DNA from: Cordylochernes scorpioides
Lineage: Eukaryota; Arthropoda; Arachnida; Pseudoscorpiones; Chernetidae
Direction: 5' to 3'
Length of the DNA: 64,000 nt
NCBI GenBank assembly: GCA_030710605.1
Contig: CP092868.1
Coordinates: 30,693,363 to 30,757,362 of the forward strand
The notes under the pieces: model-generated
What the model was told of the DNA's origin: nothing
Seen by the model: only the letters and a program-made list of their open reading frames with translations
The model's database searches: none
Translations under genes and position numbers: made by a program
Shown here: in pieces, positions 52,020 through 63,334 of the stretch
How positions within the stretch are numbered: the first letter of the stretch is position 1
Layout of the letters: each line of letters starts with the position of its first letter

Positions 52020-55000
52020 TATTAGAGATAAATGGATAACCAAGTTCCTGGAGTTCCTTGTGAAAATTATTAAAGAATAGTAAACACGTTGGTTCAAGAA
52101 GAAGGATTTAAAATAAGAATAAATTTCTTTTAAGGAAATATTGATTGAATTTCATTTATGTGATTAATTTGAACAACAATTGTTTTAAATCTCCTGGACT
52201 TCTCCACTTGTGAAAATCATTGAACAATAGTAAACACGTTGGTTCAAGAAGAAGGATTTAAAATAAGAATAAATTTCTTTTAAGGAAATATTGATTGAAC
52301 CTTATTTATGTGATTGATTTGAACAATTGTTTTAAATCTCCTGGACTTCTCAACTTGTGAAAATCATTGAACAATAGTAAACACGTTGGTTCATGAAGAA
52401 TGATTTAAAATAAGAATAAATTTATTTAAAGGAAATATTGATTGAACCTTATTTTGATTGGAACAACAATTGTTTTAAATCTCCTGGACTTCTCCACTTG
52501 TGAAAATCATTGAACAATAGTAAACACGTTGGTTCATGAAGAATTATTTAAAATAAGAATAAATTTCTTTAAAGGAAATATTGATTGAACCTTATTTTGA
52601 TTGGAACAACAATTGTTTTAAATCTCCTGGACTTCTCCACTTGTGAAAATCATTGAACAATAGTAAACACGTTGGTTCAAGAAGAAGGATTTAAAATAAG
52701 AATAAATTTCTTTAAAGGAAATATTGATTGAACCTTATTTTGATTGGAACAACAATTGTTTTAAATCTCCTGGACTTCTCCACTTGTGAAAATCATTGAA
52801 CAATAGTAAACACGTTGGTTCATGAAGAATGATTTAAAATAAGAATAAATTTATTTAAAGGAAATATTGATTGAACCTTATTTTGATTGGAACAACAATT
52901 GTTTTAAATCTCCTGGACTTCTCCACTTGTGAAAATCATTGAACAATAGTAAACACGTTGGTTCATGAAGAATGATTTAAAATAAGAATAAATTTATTTA
53001 AAGGAAATATTGATTGAACCTTATTTTGATTGGAACAACAATTGTTTTAAATCTCCTGGACTTCTCCACTTGTGAAAATCATTGAACAATAGTAAACACG
53101 TTGGTTCATGAAGAATTATTTAAAATAAGAATAAATTTCTTTAAAGGAAATATTGATTGAACCTTATTTTGATTGGAACAACAATTGTTTTAAATCTCCT
53201 GGACTTCTCCACTTGTGAAAATCATTGAACAATAGTAAACACGTTGGTTCAAGAAGAAGGATTTAAAATAAGAATAAATTTCTTTAAAGGAAATATTGAT
53301 TGAACCTTATTTTGATTGGAACAACAATTGTTTTAAATCTCCTGGACTTCTACACTTGTGAAAATCATTGAACAATAGTAAACACGTTGGTTCATGAAGA
53401 ATGATTTAAAATAAGAATAAATTTATTTAAAGGAAATATTGATTGAACCTTATTTTGATTGGAACAACAATTGTTTTAAATCTCCTGGACTTATCCACTT
53501 GTGAAAATCATTGAACAATAGTAAACACGTTGGTTCATGAAGAATGATTTAAAATAAGAATAAATTTCTTTAAAGGAAATATTGATTGAACCTTATTTTG
53601 ATTGGAACAACAATTGTTTTAAACCTCCTGGACTTCTCCACTTGCGGAAATCATTGAACAATAGTAAACACGTTGGTTCAAGAAGAAGGATTTAAAATAA
53701 GAATAAATTTCTTTAAAGGAAATATTGATTGAACCTTATTTTGATTGTAACAACAATTGTTTTAAATCTCCTGGACTTCTCCACTTGTGAAAATCATTGA
53801 AGAATAGTGAACACGTTGGTTCAAGAAGAAGGATTTAAAATAAGAATAAATTTCTTTAAATGAAATATTGATTGAATTTCATTTATGTGATTGATTTGAA
53901 CAATTGTTTTAAATCTCCTGGACTTCTCCACTTGTGAAAATCATTGAAGAATAGTAAACACGTTGGTTCAAGAAGAAGGATTTAAAATAAGAATAAATTT
54001 CTTTAGAGTAAATATTGATTGAATTTCATTTATGTGATTGATTTGAACAATTGTTTTAAATCTCCTGGACTTCTCCACTTGTGAAAATCATTGAAGAATA
54101 GTGAACACGTTGGTTCAAAAAGAATGATTTGAAATAAGAATAAATTTCTTTAAAGGAAATATTGATTGAACCTAATTTATGTGATTGATTTGAACAACAA
54201 TTGCTTTAAATCTCCTGGACTTCTCCACTTGTGAAAATCATTGAACAATAGCAAACACGTTGGTTCAAGAAGAAGGATTTAAAATAAGAATTAATTTATT
54301 TAAATGAAATATTGATTGAACCTTATTTATGTGATTGATTTGAACAATTGTTTTAAATCTCCTGGACTTCTCCACTTGTGAAAATCATTGAACAATAGCA
54401 AACACGTTGGTTCAAGAAGAAGGATTTAAAATAAGAATTAATTTATTTAAATGAAATATTGATTGAACCTTATTTATGTGATTGATTTGAACAATTGTTT
54501 TAAATCTCCTGGACTTCTCCACTTGTGAAAATCATTGAACAATAGCAAACACGTTGGTTCAAGAAGAAGGATTTAAAATAAGAATTAATTTATTTAAATG
54601 AAATATTGATTGAACCTTATTTATGTGATTGATTTGAACAATTGTTTTAAATCTCCTGGACTTCTCCACTTGTGAAAATCATTGAACAATAGCAAACACG
54701 TTGGTTCAAGAAGAAGGATTTAAAATAAGAATTAATTTATTTAAATGAAATATTGATTGAACCTTATTTATGTGATTGATTTGAACAATTGTTTTAAATC
54801 TCCTGGACTTCTCCACTTGTGAAAATCATTGAACAATAGCAAACACGTTGGTTCAAGAAGAAGGATTTAAAATAAGAATTAATTTATTTAAATGAAATAT
54901 TGATTGAACCTTATTTATGTGATTGATTTGAACAATTGTTTTAAATCTCCTGGACTTCTCCACTTGTGAAAATCATTGAACAATAGCAAACACGTTGGTT

Positions 55001-55690
55001 CAAGAAGAAGGATTTAAAATAAGAATTAATTTATTTAAATGAAATATTGATTGAACCTTATTTATGTGATTGATTTGAACAATTGTTTTAAATCTCCTGG
55101 ACTTCTCCACTTGTGAAAATCATTGAACAATAGCAAACACGTTGGTTCAAGAAGAAGGATTTAAAATAAGAATTAATTTATTTAAATGAAATATTGATTG
55201 AACCTTATTTATGTGATTGATTTGAACAATTGTTTTAAATCTCCTGGACTTCTCCACTTGTGAAAATCATTGAACAATAGCAAACACGTTGGTTCAAGAA
55301 GAAGGATTTAAAATAAGAATTAATTTATTTAAATGAAATATTGATTGAACCTTATTTATGTGATTGATTTGAACAATTGTTTTAAATCTCCTGGACTTCT
55401 CCACTTGTGAAAATCATTGAACAATAGCAAACACGTTGGTTCAAGAAGAAGGATTTAAAATAAGAATTAATTTATTTAAATGAAATATTGATTGAACCTT
55501 ATTTATGTGATTGATTTGAACAATTGTTTTAAATCTCCTGGACTTCTCCACTTGTGAAAATCATTGAACAATAGTAAACACGTTGGTTCAAGAAGAAGAA
55601 TTTAAAATAAGAATAAATTTCTTTGAAGGAAATATTAAATGAACCTTATTTATGTGATTAATTTGAACCATTGTTTTAAATCTCCTGGAC
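52020..55690. repeat. Tandem array 2, 143/147-bp units, about 25 copies
   Basis: Units are anchored at CTCCTGGACTTCTCCACTTG. Middle units (about 52480-53770) have a 143-bp period with TTATTTTGATTGGAACAACAATTG. Right units (about 54210-55530) have a 147-bp period with TTATTTATGTGATTGATTTGAACAATTG and are nearly identical to each other. The first and last units are diverged, as expected at array edges. Confidence 0.95.
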
Positions 55691-55859
55691 ATCGATTAAA
55701 AAAGTTTCCGGAGATGAGTTTCTTTTAATTTTAAAACTATCTCAAGCTTTCGGGAATCTCTATCCTTTTACAGTAGAAGTTGTTGTAAGAAGGCCTAGAG
55801 ATTTCGACAAGAAGTTTATCTGATTGCACTACACAAGAGAACATGCTTAAAGAAGAATA

Positions 55860-57345
55860 CATGGAATTATGCAGAAAAATAATGCTTGTGAAACGAACAA
55901 GTTAAAAAAAGGCTTTGGAGACTTGAAAAAAAAATAGATATGATACCTAACTATTAGAAAAATGCGTCAAGAAAGAAGAATTGAAATAGCAATATCATTG
56001 CATAAGAAAAATACTGATTGAAGATATTGATTGATTTGAACAAGTTGAAAAGTTTTAGAGATATGCAAACAAAAATAGATCTCTGATACCTCTAACTACT
56101 CAAGTATATAATTCAAGTCAAAATAAATTAAATGGGACAATAAAATGTTTAGGAAAATAATGTGATTGAATATAATGATTGATTTGAACAAGTTGAAAGA
56201 AAGTTTTAAAGATTTTAACAAAAATAGATTTGGTACCTAACTATTCAAAGAATATGATTCAATAATATGAATAGAGAAATCACGATTGAACATATAATCA
56301 TCCATTTGAACAAGTTGAAAGAATACTCTTTACCAAGGGTCGGTAAACTGCGTCTCACGAGCCACATGCGGCTCTTTGGATGTGAAGCTCTTTATATAGC
56401 TCCATATGTAAATATTATTTATGTGAGTACTATTTATTGTTGGCAAGAAAAAAATTGTGGCTCTTTAAAAACTTTAAAATTTTGTAAATTGTAATTTTTT
56501 TACTCTTCCGATTCGAAAGTTTGCCGACCCCTGCTCTACCAGGGTGCTCTTATATTGAACAAAGCAGATTTGATACCTAAACGCTCAAGAACATGCTTCA
56601 AGGAAGGGTGAAAATGATTATTAAATATATAACGAATCATTTGAACAAGTTGAAAGAAGACTCTAGACAATTGAACAAAGCAGATTTTATACCTAAACGC
56701 TCAAGAACATTATTCAAGAAAGGATAAAAATAATTATTGAACATATAATGATCCATTTGATTAAGTTGAAAGAAGACTCTAGACAATTGAACAAAGTAGA
56801 TCTGATATCTAGCTACTCAAGAACATGATTCAAGGAAGGGTAGGAAAATGGTGATTAAACATATAATGAATCATTTGAACAAGTTGAAAGAAGACTCTAG
56901 ACAATTGAACAAAGTAGATTTGATACCTAACTACTCAAGAACATGATTCAAGGAAGGGTAGGAAAATGGTGATTGAACATATAATGAATCATTTGAACAA
57001 GTTGAAAGAAGACTCTAGACAATTGAACAAAGTAGATCTGATACCTAACTACTCAAGAACATGATTCAAGGAAGGGTAGGAAAATGGTGATTGAACATAT
57101 AATGATCCATTTGAACAAGTTGAAAGAAGACTCTAGACAATTGAACAAAGCAGATTTGATACCTAACTACTCAAGAACATGATTCAAGAAAGGGTAGGAA
57201 AATGGTGATTGAACATATTGATTCATTTGAACAATTTGAACGAAAACTCTAGATAATTGAACAAAGTTTTGATCTGATACCTAACTACTCAAGAACATTC
57301 TTCAAAGAAGAGAAGAAATAGCAATATAACTGCACAGAAGAATCA
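55860..57345. repeat. Tandem array 3, about 118-bp units
   Basis: Seven clear units start near AAGAACAT (56580, 56697, 56820, 56937, 57054, 57172, 57288), with diverged units upstream. GATTGATTTGAACAA links it to array 2, so the two may share an ancestor. Confidence 0.88.
56334..56533. mobile_element. hAT-type MITE inside array 3
   Basis: Ends CAAGGGTCGGTAAACTGCG / GTTTGCCGACCCCTG. It contains GAGCCACATGCGGCTC. Flanks CTCTTTAC/CTCTACCA are only partly alike. Same group as 47457-47657. Confidence 0.75.
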
Positions 57346-57559
57346 ACTATAATGATTGATTTGAACAAGTTAAAAGAAGGCTTTAGAGATTTGAGCAAAA
57401 CTTTATCCAAATGCTACCTACTCAAGGTCATTATTTGAATTCCTGAAATAGGTGAAGCAAACCTTTCACAATAAACAGGTATTTCTTATCTTTATTATAT
57501 AGCGTAAATACACTTAAAGAAAAGAGAAAAAAATCCTTCAGAGTAATATCTTGATTAGA

Positions 57560-57820
57560 AATGCAAAAACAATTTTTCGTATACATCTTGTATACGTCTT
57601 CGTACGATGGTTTACTTCTTCTACATGCCTTCGGACGCTTGTTTACTTCTTGTTTATTTCTTCTATACTTTTTTGTACTCTTGTTTACATCTACAATACT
57701 TCTCCCTACGCTTGTTTACTTCTTCTATAATACTTTGTATGCTTGTTTATTTCTATACTTCTTCGTACGCTTTTTTACTTTTTGTTTATTACTTGTATAC
57801 CTTTTGTAGACTTCTTATAT
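57560..57820. repeat. Pyrimidine-rich minisatellite
   Basis: Degenerate units around CTTGTTTACTTCTTCTATACTT and CTTCGTACG continue at 58407-58490. The tailed palindrome at 57821 is inserted inside it. Confidence 0.75.
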
Positions 57821-58406
57821 ATTATAAAACTATTTTAGAGGCGTAATATTCTTTTTAAAATAAAACAATTTCTACTGTCCTTACTGCGATGGAAAAATTA
57901 AAGGGAGGGCCTGGCTCATCAGTGGTGAACCCTCCCAGCGGTTTCGCCAGTTTAATCTACCATACGGCTGTTTTATTGCATTTTTGGAACTTCCTTTTAT
58001 AGGTGACTGTTGTAAGACTCTTGGAATGGGTATTTTAGAAGAACTATGGACATAATTCTTTAGGACAGCAGAATTAAATATAATTATAAATATATAATAT
58101 TATATATTATATTTAATTCTGCTCTCTCTGTCCTAAAAACTTATGTCCATAGTTCTTCTAAAATACCCATTCCAAGAGTCTTACAACAGTCACCTATAAA
58201 AGGAAGTTCCAAAAATGCAACAAAACAGCGGTATGGTAGATTAAACTGGCGAAACCGCTGGGAGGGTTCACCACTGATGAGCCAGGCCCTCCCTTTAATT
58301 TTTCCATCGCAGTAAGGACAGTAGAAATTGTTTTATTTTAAAAAGAATATTACGCCTCTAAAATAGTTTTATAATTTGATAACAGATGGCGCTCTAGTAC
58401 ATCGTA
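57821..58406. mobile_element. Palindrome family P, complete tailed element
   Basis: A 555-bp palindrome (57821-58375, centre about 58098) is followed by a 31-nt tail with AACAGATGGCGCTCTAGTAC. The 11-bp duplication ACTTCTTATAT lies at 57810-57820 and 58407-58417. Partial or diverged copies occur at 15.5, 23.9, 46.4, 61.1 and 62.0 kb. No coding capacity. Confidence 0.88.
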
Positions 58407-58490
58407 ACTTCTTATATATACCTCTTGTATACTTCTTGCATAGTCCTTGTCTACGTTTTGCCTACTTGTATACTTCTTTGTTACTTATTA

Positions 58491-59030
58491 GATAATTTTG
58501 TTGCTTATTTTCAAACTCTTTGTCTAATTATTAAATAATTAATATAAATAAACAATAACTCTCTCTGTATGAGGAAGATGGAACTATCCAACCAAGTGAT
58601 TACAGAAGAGCATATTTCTATATATATTCGTTAAACACCATCACCTAGAATGACATTAAGTACAGACTATATAAGTAGAATAAACAATACAATAGTCGTA
58701 GCTATGATCTGGTAGATAAAATTGGCGAAATCACTGGAATGATTAATTACTCTCATGAGCAAAGCCTTCCTAATTCTTTTTTCAGCTTCATATTCCACAT
58801 TCAGTTTGCTAATGGTGAAAATTCGTCCTTTATTAAAAAAAAACAATGGTTGCCTGTAAAGTCGGTTTTACGGGCGAAGATTTTACGTGACAACGGTAGA
58901 ATATTTATTGATATGAATATATTTAAATTGCACAATAGGAACAAGGAATTGAATGAAAATAAGAATTGCACAAATTTTAACTATAGAAATATATTTTGTT
59001 TACTAAAACATTGTACATGTAAACTAAAAC
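58491..59030. other. Non-coding, with diverged palindrome-family fragment
   Basis: GCTATGATCTGGTAGATAAAATTGGCGAAATCACTGG (58701) resembles family P. No gene was recognised. Confidence 0.4.
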
Positions 59031-59580
59031 TTAACTAATTCCTATTTGAGTGATTTTGTTGAGGATAGGACGATGATAGGAGAAATATGAAATGAAAGGA
59101 AGTGTTTCTGCTGTAATGTGTCTTGCGAAAGTCAAGTCGATAGTTGTTCCTTTTAACGTAGTTGACTTAGAAACGTTTGATACGCAATCAAGATTATACG
59201 TATTTTTCATGAAATTAAGAAACGAGTTGTCAGGCTTTACGTTTTTGTTAAAATCACCACACAGAAGAATCGGTATACTAGAATCAACTTGCACGAACGG
59301 TGGCACGTACTGGCTGTTGTGAATGTACGGACCGAGTCCTTGCCATAGTAACATTCCAATATCCTGCATACTAGCTCCTGGATGAATATATACAGCACCG
59401 AGTATAAACTTGAAGCTAGTATTAGCGGCGAAGCAAGTAACTTCAGTCATGCACATGTCACCCTTGGTTTTAATGACACGAGTTACGTCTGTAATCGCAA
59501 CTTGGAACACTTCCGCCGTAGATGTCGATGATAATTTACGATAGATCGCCACTCCACCAGCCGCGTTGGTATTTGAAATT
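59031..59580 (-). pseudogene. EEP endonuclease domain fragment (Helentron/Pif1-associated type)
   Basis: The minus strand reads from an open stretch (NAAGGVAIYRK) through 173 residues to a stop. Motifs are GAVYIHPGASMQDI, LLCGDFNKN, GTTIDLTF and FSYHRPI. These are the C-terminal blocks of an endonuclease/exonuclease/phosphatase fold: GDFN, the ID-F block and a YH in place of the usual DH. In arthropods this variant is often attached to Pif1-like helicases of Helentron elements. That is recalled and was not searched. The N-terminal catalytic part is missing and an upstream TGA closes the frame, so it is a fragment or a last exon. Confidence 0.6.
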
Positions 59581-59845
59581 CAAAACACTTATTCAGATCG
59601 AAGGTTCAAATTTTTGCTAAATAAATTTGAAATTAAATTAAATTTGTAATTGTAAATGATGAAGTTGAAAATTAAAACATTTACTTAAATTAGATGTTAA
59701 AATTCTTGCTCAACACAGTTTAAATAAAGTTTTCTTATATCTGCCACTTTTTCTTAATATTTGTAATTTTAAAGAATCAATTCGAAAATCAAAACATTTA
59801 TTCAGATCGAAGGTTCAGATTTTTGCTAAATAAATTTGAAACTAT
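59581..59845. repeat. Two direct repeats, about 52 bp
   Basis: CAAAACA(C/T)TTATTCAGATCG... occurs at 59581 and 59789 (spacing about 208 bp), both ending GCTAAATAAATTTGAAA. Confidence 0.75.
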
Positions 59846-60430
59846 TTAAAATTTGTAAAATAATAATTAATTAATTATTTAATTTTAAACTAATAATTTA
59901 CTTAACACTATCAACATTTATCAATAGTATGACATACCCTATAAACTCAGTTTCTCAACTTTTGTGTCAATCTAACAATTAATCAATCAATCATAGTTTA
60001 CGATAATGAAATATCAGTGTACAATTATTTATCTTTATTGTTGTAGTTGTTGTAAATGACGAATCTAAGCACTCCACATTTTCACTACAGACACAGCTGA
60101 CGATACTTTAACCACACGTGTGAACTTGTATTATGACGCTTTCTTGTTTTTCCAACGCCAAGAACGTTCGAGAAAGACAAAGACAGAGACAAGCATGCGC
60201 CGATTCAATGCGCCTAATTCTCTAGCGCTGCGCGCGCAGCACTCTCGTTCGGTGACTCATCGTAACGTTACCGGGCGTTACACTTTTTCATAAGTGACTC
60301 CCAGCCGCAACCTAATTTAAGACGTTGTCACGTCAAAAAACAATAGCGTTGAGAGAATGATTCCTCACATCCTTGCTATACCTAATTACATACTTACTCA
60401 ACATTCTTTACATAAGAAATTTAGAAGATT
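59846..60430. other. Non-coding; locally CG-rich
   Basis: 60190-60285 is CG-rich (GCGCTGCGCGCGCAGC, GTTACCGGGCGTTAC) in an AT-rich surrounding. It could be a promoter of the minus-strand fragment or an element end. Nothing firmer can be said. Confidence 0.4.
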
Positions 60431-60503
60431 GTTGACGTGGCGCAATGGATAACGTGTTTGACTATGGATAAAAATATTCCAATTTCGAATCACGGGAGAA
60501 TAG
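60431..60503 (+). repeat. tRNA-Arg-like pseudogene or SINE head
   Basis: GTGGCGCAATGGATAACG (A-box region) and ATTTCGAATC (B-box-like) have tRNA spacing. The anticodon position reads ATG where tRNA-Arg(ACG) would have ACG. Acceptor and T stems do not pair well, so it is not a functional tRNA. Confidence 0.55.
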
Positions 60504-60542
60504 TTGTAAAGGATGGAACCTTCAACACTTTGATTTATAATA

Positions 60543-61005
60543 TTATAAAATAAATAAAGCTTCTAAGGTTAAGTTTCTTGTTCAAATTTTTATTTTCAAG
60601 CTTTCAGACTTGTCAGTCCTTCAACAGGATTATCACGATAAAAAATTGATTATATATACTATTTTTATATACAAATTAATTTTTACATATTTAAATATTA
60701 ATGATATTGTAAGGGGAGAAAATATATATTACATTCTTTGAGATATCATTCAACCAGCACGTATCCTCCACCATACACGTATATTTTCAAAAATTGTTTA
60801 TAACACACAAAGAATGTAATATATATTTTCTTCCCTTGCAATATCATTAATATTTAAATATGTAAAAATTAATTTGAATATAAAATAGTATATAACATCT
60901 ATTTTTTATCGTGATAATCATGTTGAAGGACTGACAAGTCTGAAAGCTAGAAAATTAAAATTTGAACAAGAAACTTAACTCTAGAAGCTTTATTTATTTT
61001 ATTAT
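60543..61005. mobile_element. Inverted-repeat element with hammerhead-like arms
   Basis: Arms of about 190-200 bp around a unique centre of about 70 bp (60762-60818). Each arm contains GTTGAAGGACTGACAAGTCTGAAAGC (right arm +, 60918-60950; left arm on minus, 60597-60628), with a hammerhead layout but U in place of a core A. No clear duplication or tail was seen. Confidence 0.7.
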
Positions 61006-61059
61006 ATTATCTTTAAATATATGATAACCTAGTTTCTACAATTATATTGAACTTAATAT

Positions 61060-61215
61060 AACAAATAATTGGGAAAGTTTGGTTCCTCATTAGTCAACCA
61101 TCACAGCGATTTCATTAAATTCCAATTAATTGTAGCTATCTGGTGGATTAAATTGACGAAATCGCTAAGGTTCACCACTGATGAGCAATGTCTTTCTCAT
61201 ATTATTTTCATCAGT
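61060..61215. repeat. Diverged relic of palindrome family P
   Basis: GGTGGATTAAATTGACGAAATCGCTAAGGTTCACCACTGATGAGC follows the arm of the 57.8 kb element. Confidence 0.55.
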
Positions 61216-61959
61216 TCATCAAATGTAGAAATTTGTACTATACGATTAAATATAGCATCGCTGAAATATTACATCTTCAACGATCACAAATCAAGGAACC
61301 TCGACGCCCTCGAATGGAGTTATCTAAGACCGATAGTGATATGTCTCAAGGCCATTTTGTCTATTGATTTCTTCCCCATCTTTGCATAATGTTTGTATTT
61401 GTGTTAACTCTATCTTTTTTTTATGTAAATTTTTGACCAAACGCCACGTTGTTATAATCCTGTGCTTCAGGCAGAGGGTTTGGTCGCCATTTTTTTTCTT
61501 TCTTTCATCTTCAAATGATTACCTAAACTTGATGCTCCAATTAAAACGTCATTAATTTCTTGTCTATTACTTAAATGTTTTTACTTCAAATACTGCTAGA
61601 CGTGTTATAACACCATCAATTGTTAAAGTACATTATGGGCATTTCAAATATTAGCATTTAGGTCCACTTCTTCCATCCATATTTCCAATTTTTTTTTCTT
61701 CCAAATCCATATTCTTATTTTCCATAGGATCATTCAAATAATAATCTGTATATATTTATCATGTGTATATAATCTTTCTCCATTTTTACCCCTTTGTATA
61801 TTTCCCACTTTCATAGGTTTCTCCGTCTTGTAACCCCAAGGAGAATCCTCTGTAAGACCTGTGTGTCTTAATAAAGGTTTGTGTGTGTGTGTGTGTGTGT
61901 GCGAATATTAGCATTGATATAAAATATTTATATTTGACCATAAAAAAAAATTCTAAACT
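61216..61959 (+). other. Non-coding, ends in a LINE-like 3' tail
   Basis: The tail (about 61835-61905) has the hairpin TAAGAC-CTGTGT-GTCTTA, AATAAAG and (TG)n, the same layout as at 13.1 and 18.1 kb. The 5' limit is unclear. Confidence 0.55.
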
Positions 61960-62112
61960 ATTATAGACGCGTATGATTCTTTTAATAATAAAACAATTTC
62001 TACTGCCCTTACTGTAATGGTAAAATTAATGGGAGGGACATTTTTAAAAGAATCATACGCGTCTATAATAGTTTCAAATTTTCATAACGGCGCGTTAATG
62101 CATCACAAAAAA
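61960..62112. repeat. Palindrome family P, internally deleted copy
   Basis: Both outer arms (ACTATTATAGACGCGTATGATTC and its complement) are kept, with only GGGAGGG-type sequence between them and a shortened tail. Confidence 0.7.
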
Positions 62113-62498
62113 TATTGTTTATTAAAAACCTGGCATCTCATGTTCATGACATATATATGTTATAAATAAAGGAGGATTATGCTAATGGTGATGCAGTCGT
62201 GGCAAAGATCTTGAAAGTATAATACTAAAAATAGTTTTGATTAGAGATTTCTTTTATTGAACTAAAGGAATATATAAAAAAACATGGTTTGTTAAAAGTA
62301 CTGCCTGGCTTTGGCGTAAGAATAAAAAATTGAAAAACGTATTTACATAATGTACAAAAGGTTGAGCCGGCCATCGGGAAAGAACAACGAGTTTTTATAG
62401 GGGAAGCATGACCTCTGGCGGTCGATTTAACAGAGTATTTGGATCTATGAAATATAATTTTAAATAGAATAATATTTTAATATAACATATATATATAT
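62113..62498. other. Non-coding stretch
   Basis: Nothing recognised. It ends in an (AT)n tract. Confidence 0.5.
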
Positions 62499-62675
62499 TG
62501 CCACAGAATAATTATTTTGAATACTCTGTTGTTTATCATAATAAATATTTGCATAGTCATCACCCCTTACCATGCTTGTATATTATCATTTGTAAATTAA
62601 ATTATAAAATAGTTGTGCATTCTAATCAATAAATTATTTTTACTCAATCGTTTGTAATACTTCACTACCGTGACA
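62499..62675 (+). repeat. Solo LTR-like element, family S3
   Basis: 177 bp, TGCCAC...GTGACA, flanked by ATAT (62495-62498 and 62676-62679). Its end (CTACCGTGACA) recalls that of S1 at 15403 (TTACTGTGACA). Confidence 0.6.
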
Positions 62676-62699
62676 ATATATAGGTTGGAATTTTGTCTA

Positions 62700-63140
62700 A
62701 ATTTGACCAAATGGATGTTGTGGCTTATTCTTTAACATCATTAGTAAAGTTTTTTTACTAGAATGATGAATATAATGAATCGTTCTGATGTGTAATTAAA
62801 GGGAGATTTTTTTTGAGATTGAAACACCCTTTATTGACATCTTGTCAATTATGTTTTACAAAATTAATGAAGAATAATGGGAATATTTACAATGTTTTAT
62901 GAGTGAGGAAGGCTCCACAATCTTGATAGGGTCCTTCTCCAGACCAGGATAGGGTCTTCTTGGACCCCCCGCAACTCCAGGGCCAGGAAGTATTTGTAGA
63001 TTCGGGTCTTGGCAGATGCCATGATGGTCAAGGCGTTGTCCTCCAGGTCTCGCCCGAAGATCCAGCTCTGTAGGTCAGGGAGCCGCTGGATGGTAATTAA
63101 AGGGAGAGCTACCTCTCTATGTACATGTTGATATGTGGGA
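62700..63140 (+). repeat. Family R, right-arm copy, interrupted
   Basis: GTTGTGGCTTATTC...ATTAGTAAAG...ATAATGAATCGTTC matches the 13.3 kb arm. It is split by a LINE fragment at 62807-63092. Confidence 0.7.
62807..63092 (-). mobile_element. 5'-truncated LINE with poly(A)
   Basis: A 286-bp insertion between 15-bp duplications GTAATTAAAGGGAGA (62792-62806 and 63093-63107). The minus strand has 64 open codons (63091-62897, ending RLWSLPHS), a short 3' UTR with an AATAAAGG signal and poly(A). The coding part is GC-rich and belongs to a LINE I do not recognise. Confidence 0.85.
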
Positions 63141-63334
63141 AAATGTTGCAGCTCTATGCAAATTACGTTTAAATTGTCTGCTTATGAAATTTTAAATAAT
63201 TTGGGCATTTGGAAATTTGATGCATGCACGATTCCATATAGGTTATATGCTAGTTACGTTAAACCACTGGTTTTATCCAGTATTTCCCCTAGGTCACCTA
63301 CAGAGAGGTGTAACTTGGATTTTGACCTGGTATT

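Noticed and set aside
52020..57345. Regular repeats that could be mistaken for a CRISPR array
   Set aside because: Units are adjacent without unique spacers, and the window is clearly eukaryotic.
57561..57846. Two overlapping hydrophobic frames
   Set aside because: They arise from the pyrimidine-rich minisatellite, which encodes Leu/Phe/Tyr runs in any frame.
58250..58300. CTGATGA in palindrome family P as a hammerhead
   Set aside because: No helix II followed by GAAA at the required spacing.
60431..60503. Functional tRNA-Arg gene
   Set aside because: Stems do not pair, the B-box is imperfect and the anticodon position is changed.
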